Positions 62,409 to 64,000 of a DNA stretch of 64,000 nucleotides are shown in pieces (the stretch's first letter is position 1; each line of letters opens with the position of its first letter). The stretch is taken from the NCBI RefSeq assembly GCF_020618775.1, contig NZ_JAESVB010000002.1, forward strand, positions 434,001-498,000, given 5' to 3'. The notes beneath the pieces were generated by a model. The model was not told where the DNA came from and did no database searches. It saw only the letters and a program-made list of their open reading frames with translations. The position numbers and the translations under genes are program-made. This DNA is from Acidisoma silvae. Lineage in GTDB: Bacteria; Pseudomonadota; Alphaproteobacteria; Acetobacterales; Acetobacteraceae.

Positions 62409-62900
62409 TCAATCCTGCGTCACGAGATTGGCGATATAGGCGGCCGTGAAAGGATTGGGCGGATTGTAGCGGAGATTTTTGTTCAGGATGTTGTTCACAA
62501 TACTCAGCGTGCCGGTCATCAGCTCCGTCCGGCTTTGCTGGCTTTGCAGGCTTTGCGTCGTTTCATTCAGCAGCCGCGTGATGATGGCTGATTTGATGAC
62601 CGGCTGCATTTCATCGAAAGCGACGAGCGCCGCCTGGTCATTGGTTGCGAATTTGACGGAGAAGACGACATAGGAGGTTGCAGGCAGACCGGGTTGCGGT
62701 GGAATGCTGACGGTGACATCGGCCAGGGACGCGAAAAAGGTCGGCTTGATCACCGGTTTTTCCGGCTTACGAATAGCGGCCTGTGCATTGCCCGCTGCCG
62801 GCGGCGCATGAAACAGCCATTGCGTGACGCCTAATGTTCCACCGATCCCGACAAGCAGAGAGACCAGCGCGACGGCGGCCGTAACCAGAATCTTGCGCAT
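62409..62900 (-). CDS. fliL: FliL-like flagellar basal-body protein
   Basis: 163-residue single-pass membrane protein: N-terminal helix (about 5-27), Pro/Ala linker and a periplasmic FliL-type domain (FFASLADVTVSIPPQP, YVVFSVKFATNDQAALVAFDEMQPVIKSAIITRL) with a C-terminal LSIVNNILNKNLRYNPPNP helix. FliL sits around the stator and aids torque. The ATG at 62900 gives MRKILVTAAVAL; the frame open to 62957 is longer but non-homologous. Position just before fliO agrees with gene order in Alphaproteobacteria. Confidence 0.8.
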   Translation of the reverse strand: MRKILVTAAVALVSLLVGIGGTLGVTQWLFHAPPAAGNAQAAIRKPEKPVIKPTFFASLADVTVSIPPQPGLPATSYVVFSVKFATNDQAALVAFDEMQPVIKSAIITRLLNETTQSLQSQQSRTELMTGTLSIVNNILNKNLRYNPPNPFTAAYIANLVTQD

Positions 62901-62965
62901 CGCTTGCCCGCTCACCAATCCCCTCAGCTTTACCTGAGAGAAGTAAACAAACTGCAACTATCTCC

Positions 62966-64000
62966 CTATTGCACGGCTTGCAGAATGCTTTGAAACATCA
63001 TGCGCGTCGCCGATATGACCTGAGCCGCAGCCTGATAGGCCTGTTCATATTGGCTGAGCAGAACCGCTTGCTGATTGATATCGACACCGCCCACCGTTTG
63101 CAGATTGGTGGTCGCCGTCGTTACCTGCGCGGACGTGGTGCCCGACAGTGTGGTCGCCTGCTCGGCGGCACTGCCAAGACCCGTGCCGAGGCCAATGAAG
63201 GCCTGTTCCATCGTGCCGCTGCTGGTCGCCCCTGCGGCGGTCCACAGCGCCTGCATGCGTGTCGCATTGCTGCCGTCGCCGCTGCCGCCCACCGTCAATG
63301 TCATAACATCGCCCGCCGCCGGCGTGCCGGACATCGGCACTTGCCAATAGGTGCCGGCCGTGGCCCCCGTATCGGGATAGGCCAGTGCCAAAGTTGCAGT
63401 CGGGTTGCTGCCGCTGAGCGCGCCGCTGGCGATGGTTGTGGACGGATCGGCTGCGGTCGTGACCGTGAAATCCGTGGCACTGGTGAAGGTGATCTGCAGC
63501 GGCTGGCCGAAGACCGAAGACGGCACCACAACCGCGCCGGATGCCGGCGCATTCGTCACCGTGCTGCTGCCGGCTGTGATGGTGCCGCCATTGCCGTTGA
63601 CGATCGACCCGTCCGATCGCAGCGCGCCGGCGGTCGCGACATAGGGGTCCGCCGCCGCGACGGCATCGGGGCTCGACGCTGCCAGCGCAAAGCTCTGCGC
63701 CGCTGCGGGCGCGGGGTTGACCGTAAAAGCGTCACCGTCCGCCGGCGCGCCGGAGATCGCAACCGTTAGCCCTGCGAAACTCAGGCTGGCACCTTGCCCC
63801 AGGGCATAGGATTGCTGGCTGGCCTGATCCACAGCGCTCCATCCCTTGGCGCTGCTATAGGTCAGCGTGAACGGCCCGCCATCGGTCGGCAGGCTGCTGG
63901 CGTCCGTCAAAGCGGCGGTGACGGTCGCCCCACCGCTATTGCCGTCGGCCGGCGTGACGCTGGGCGGCGGCACCGCAAACAGCGCGCCGCCGGCGCCGCC
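62966..64000 (-). CDS. flgK: Flagellar hook-associated protein FlgK, C-terminal part (runs off window)
   Basis: C-terminal part of the first hook-filament junction protein. The frame stays open to the right edge, so the N-terminus lies outside the window. The very C-terminus (GGVDINQQAVLLSQYEQAYQAAAQVISATRMMFQSILQAV) is the conserved coiled-coil rod/hook domain. The preceding sequence is Ala/Thr/Gly-rich and beta-type, typical of the variable FlgK middle. It is 65 bp upstream of fliL on the same strand. FlgL or other hook proteins share the terminal motif; length and Ala/Thr-rich middle favour FlgK. Confidence 0.8.
   Translation of the reverse strand, partial: GGAGGALFAVPPPSVTPADGNSGGATVTAALTDASSLPTDGGPFTLTYSSAKGWSAVDQASQQSYALGQGASLSFAGLTVAISGAPADGDAFTVNPAPAAAQSFALAASSPDAVAAADPYVATAGALRSDGSIVNGNGGTITAGSSTVTNAPASGAVVVPSSVFGQPLQITFTSATDFTVTTAADPSTTIASGALSGSNPTATLALAYPDTGATAGTYWQVPMSGTPAAGDVMTLTVGGSGDGSNATRMQALWTAAGATSSGTMEQAFIGLGTGLGSAAEQATTLSGTTSAQVTTATTNLQTVGGVDINQQAVLLSQYEQAYQAAAQVISATRMMFQSILQAVQ

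Overview
The window is GC-rich, densely coded DNA from an alphaproteobacterium, most likely a member of the Acetobacteraceae or a close Rhodospirillales relative. This rests on gene content, not on a marker gene: an NDUFA12 / MlaD / DUF2155 operon, CcmAB beside aconitase, a short NAD-type gnd coupled to zwf and a polyphosphate-glucokinase-like gene, a coenzyme-Q hydroxylase, and a divergent class II ribonucleotide reductase relative. No prophage, transposase or CRISPR array is visible. The only mobile-looking DNA is two short MITE/REP-like intergenic elements.

Layout. 0-8.6 kb: a Gly/Pro-repeat lipoprotein (minus), then a haem acquisition locus with an IsdG/HmuQ-type haem oxygenase, HmuTUV ABC transporter and TonB-dependent receptor, followed by a FecR/DUF6600 surface-type protein. 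8.7-13.5 kb: oxidative pentose phosphate genes gnd-zwf-ppgK and UDP-glucose dehydrogenase. 13.7-18.6 kb: a degenerate NrdJ paralogue, the NDUFA12-mlaD-unknown-DUF2155 operon and an OmpA-type porin. 18.7-25.7 kb: MFS carrier, an htrA / response regulator / sensor kinase operon, csaA-gpt and a UbiH-type hydroxylase. 25.9-34.1 kb: glnK-amtB with a possible sigma-54 promoter, ccmAB, acnA and a FUSC transporter. 34.3-38.4 kb: trm112-like, Lon-N-domain and YbbN-like genes, tRNA-Gly(GCC), an orphan FhuC-type ATPase and S-formylglutathione hydrolase. 38.5-43.6 kb: two aldo/keto reductases, a ThuA-like amidotransferase fold protein, a LysR regulator and class I fructose-bisphosphate aldolase. 43.8-45.1 kb: an iron-box-controlled pair of unknown genes. 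45.3-52.95 kb: a sugar operon (DhaL-like, DUF2291, RbsA/C/B-type ABC transporter, fused DhaK-DhaL kinase, RpiB-type isomerase). 53-59 kb: HU, bestrophin, FAN1-type nuclease, galE, LysR and small proteins. 59.2-64 kb: flagellar export genes flhB-fliR-Q-P-O-L and the 3' part of flgK, which runs off the window.

How the parts work together. Iron is the recurring theme. Related palindromes, either Fur boxes or a TGC-A/G-A-TTGA half-site motif spaced over 21 bp, precede the haem oxygenase gene, the haem receptor, the FhuC-type ATPase and the unknown pair at 43.9-45.0 kb. The unknown pair is therefore the best candidate here for an undescribed iron-responsive system. The sugar operon looks like a complete import, kinase and isomerase route. 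From family knowledge the kinase/isomerase pairing is typical of tetrulose (erythrulose) catabolism, but the substrate is not proven by sequence. A second notable item is the 511-residue NrdJ-like protein, which keeps recognisable class II RNR segments and the C-terminal TSCPD domain but has lost the NPCSEY-type catalytic motif.
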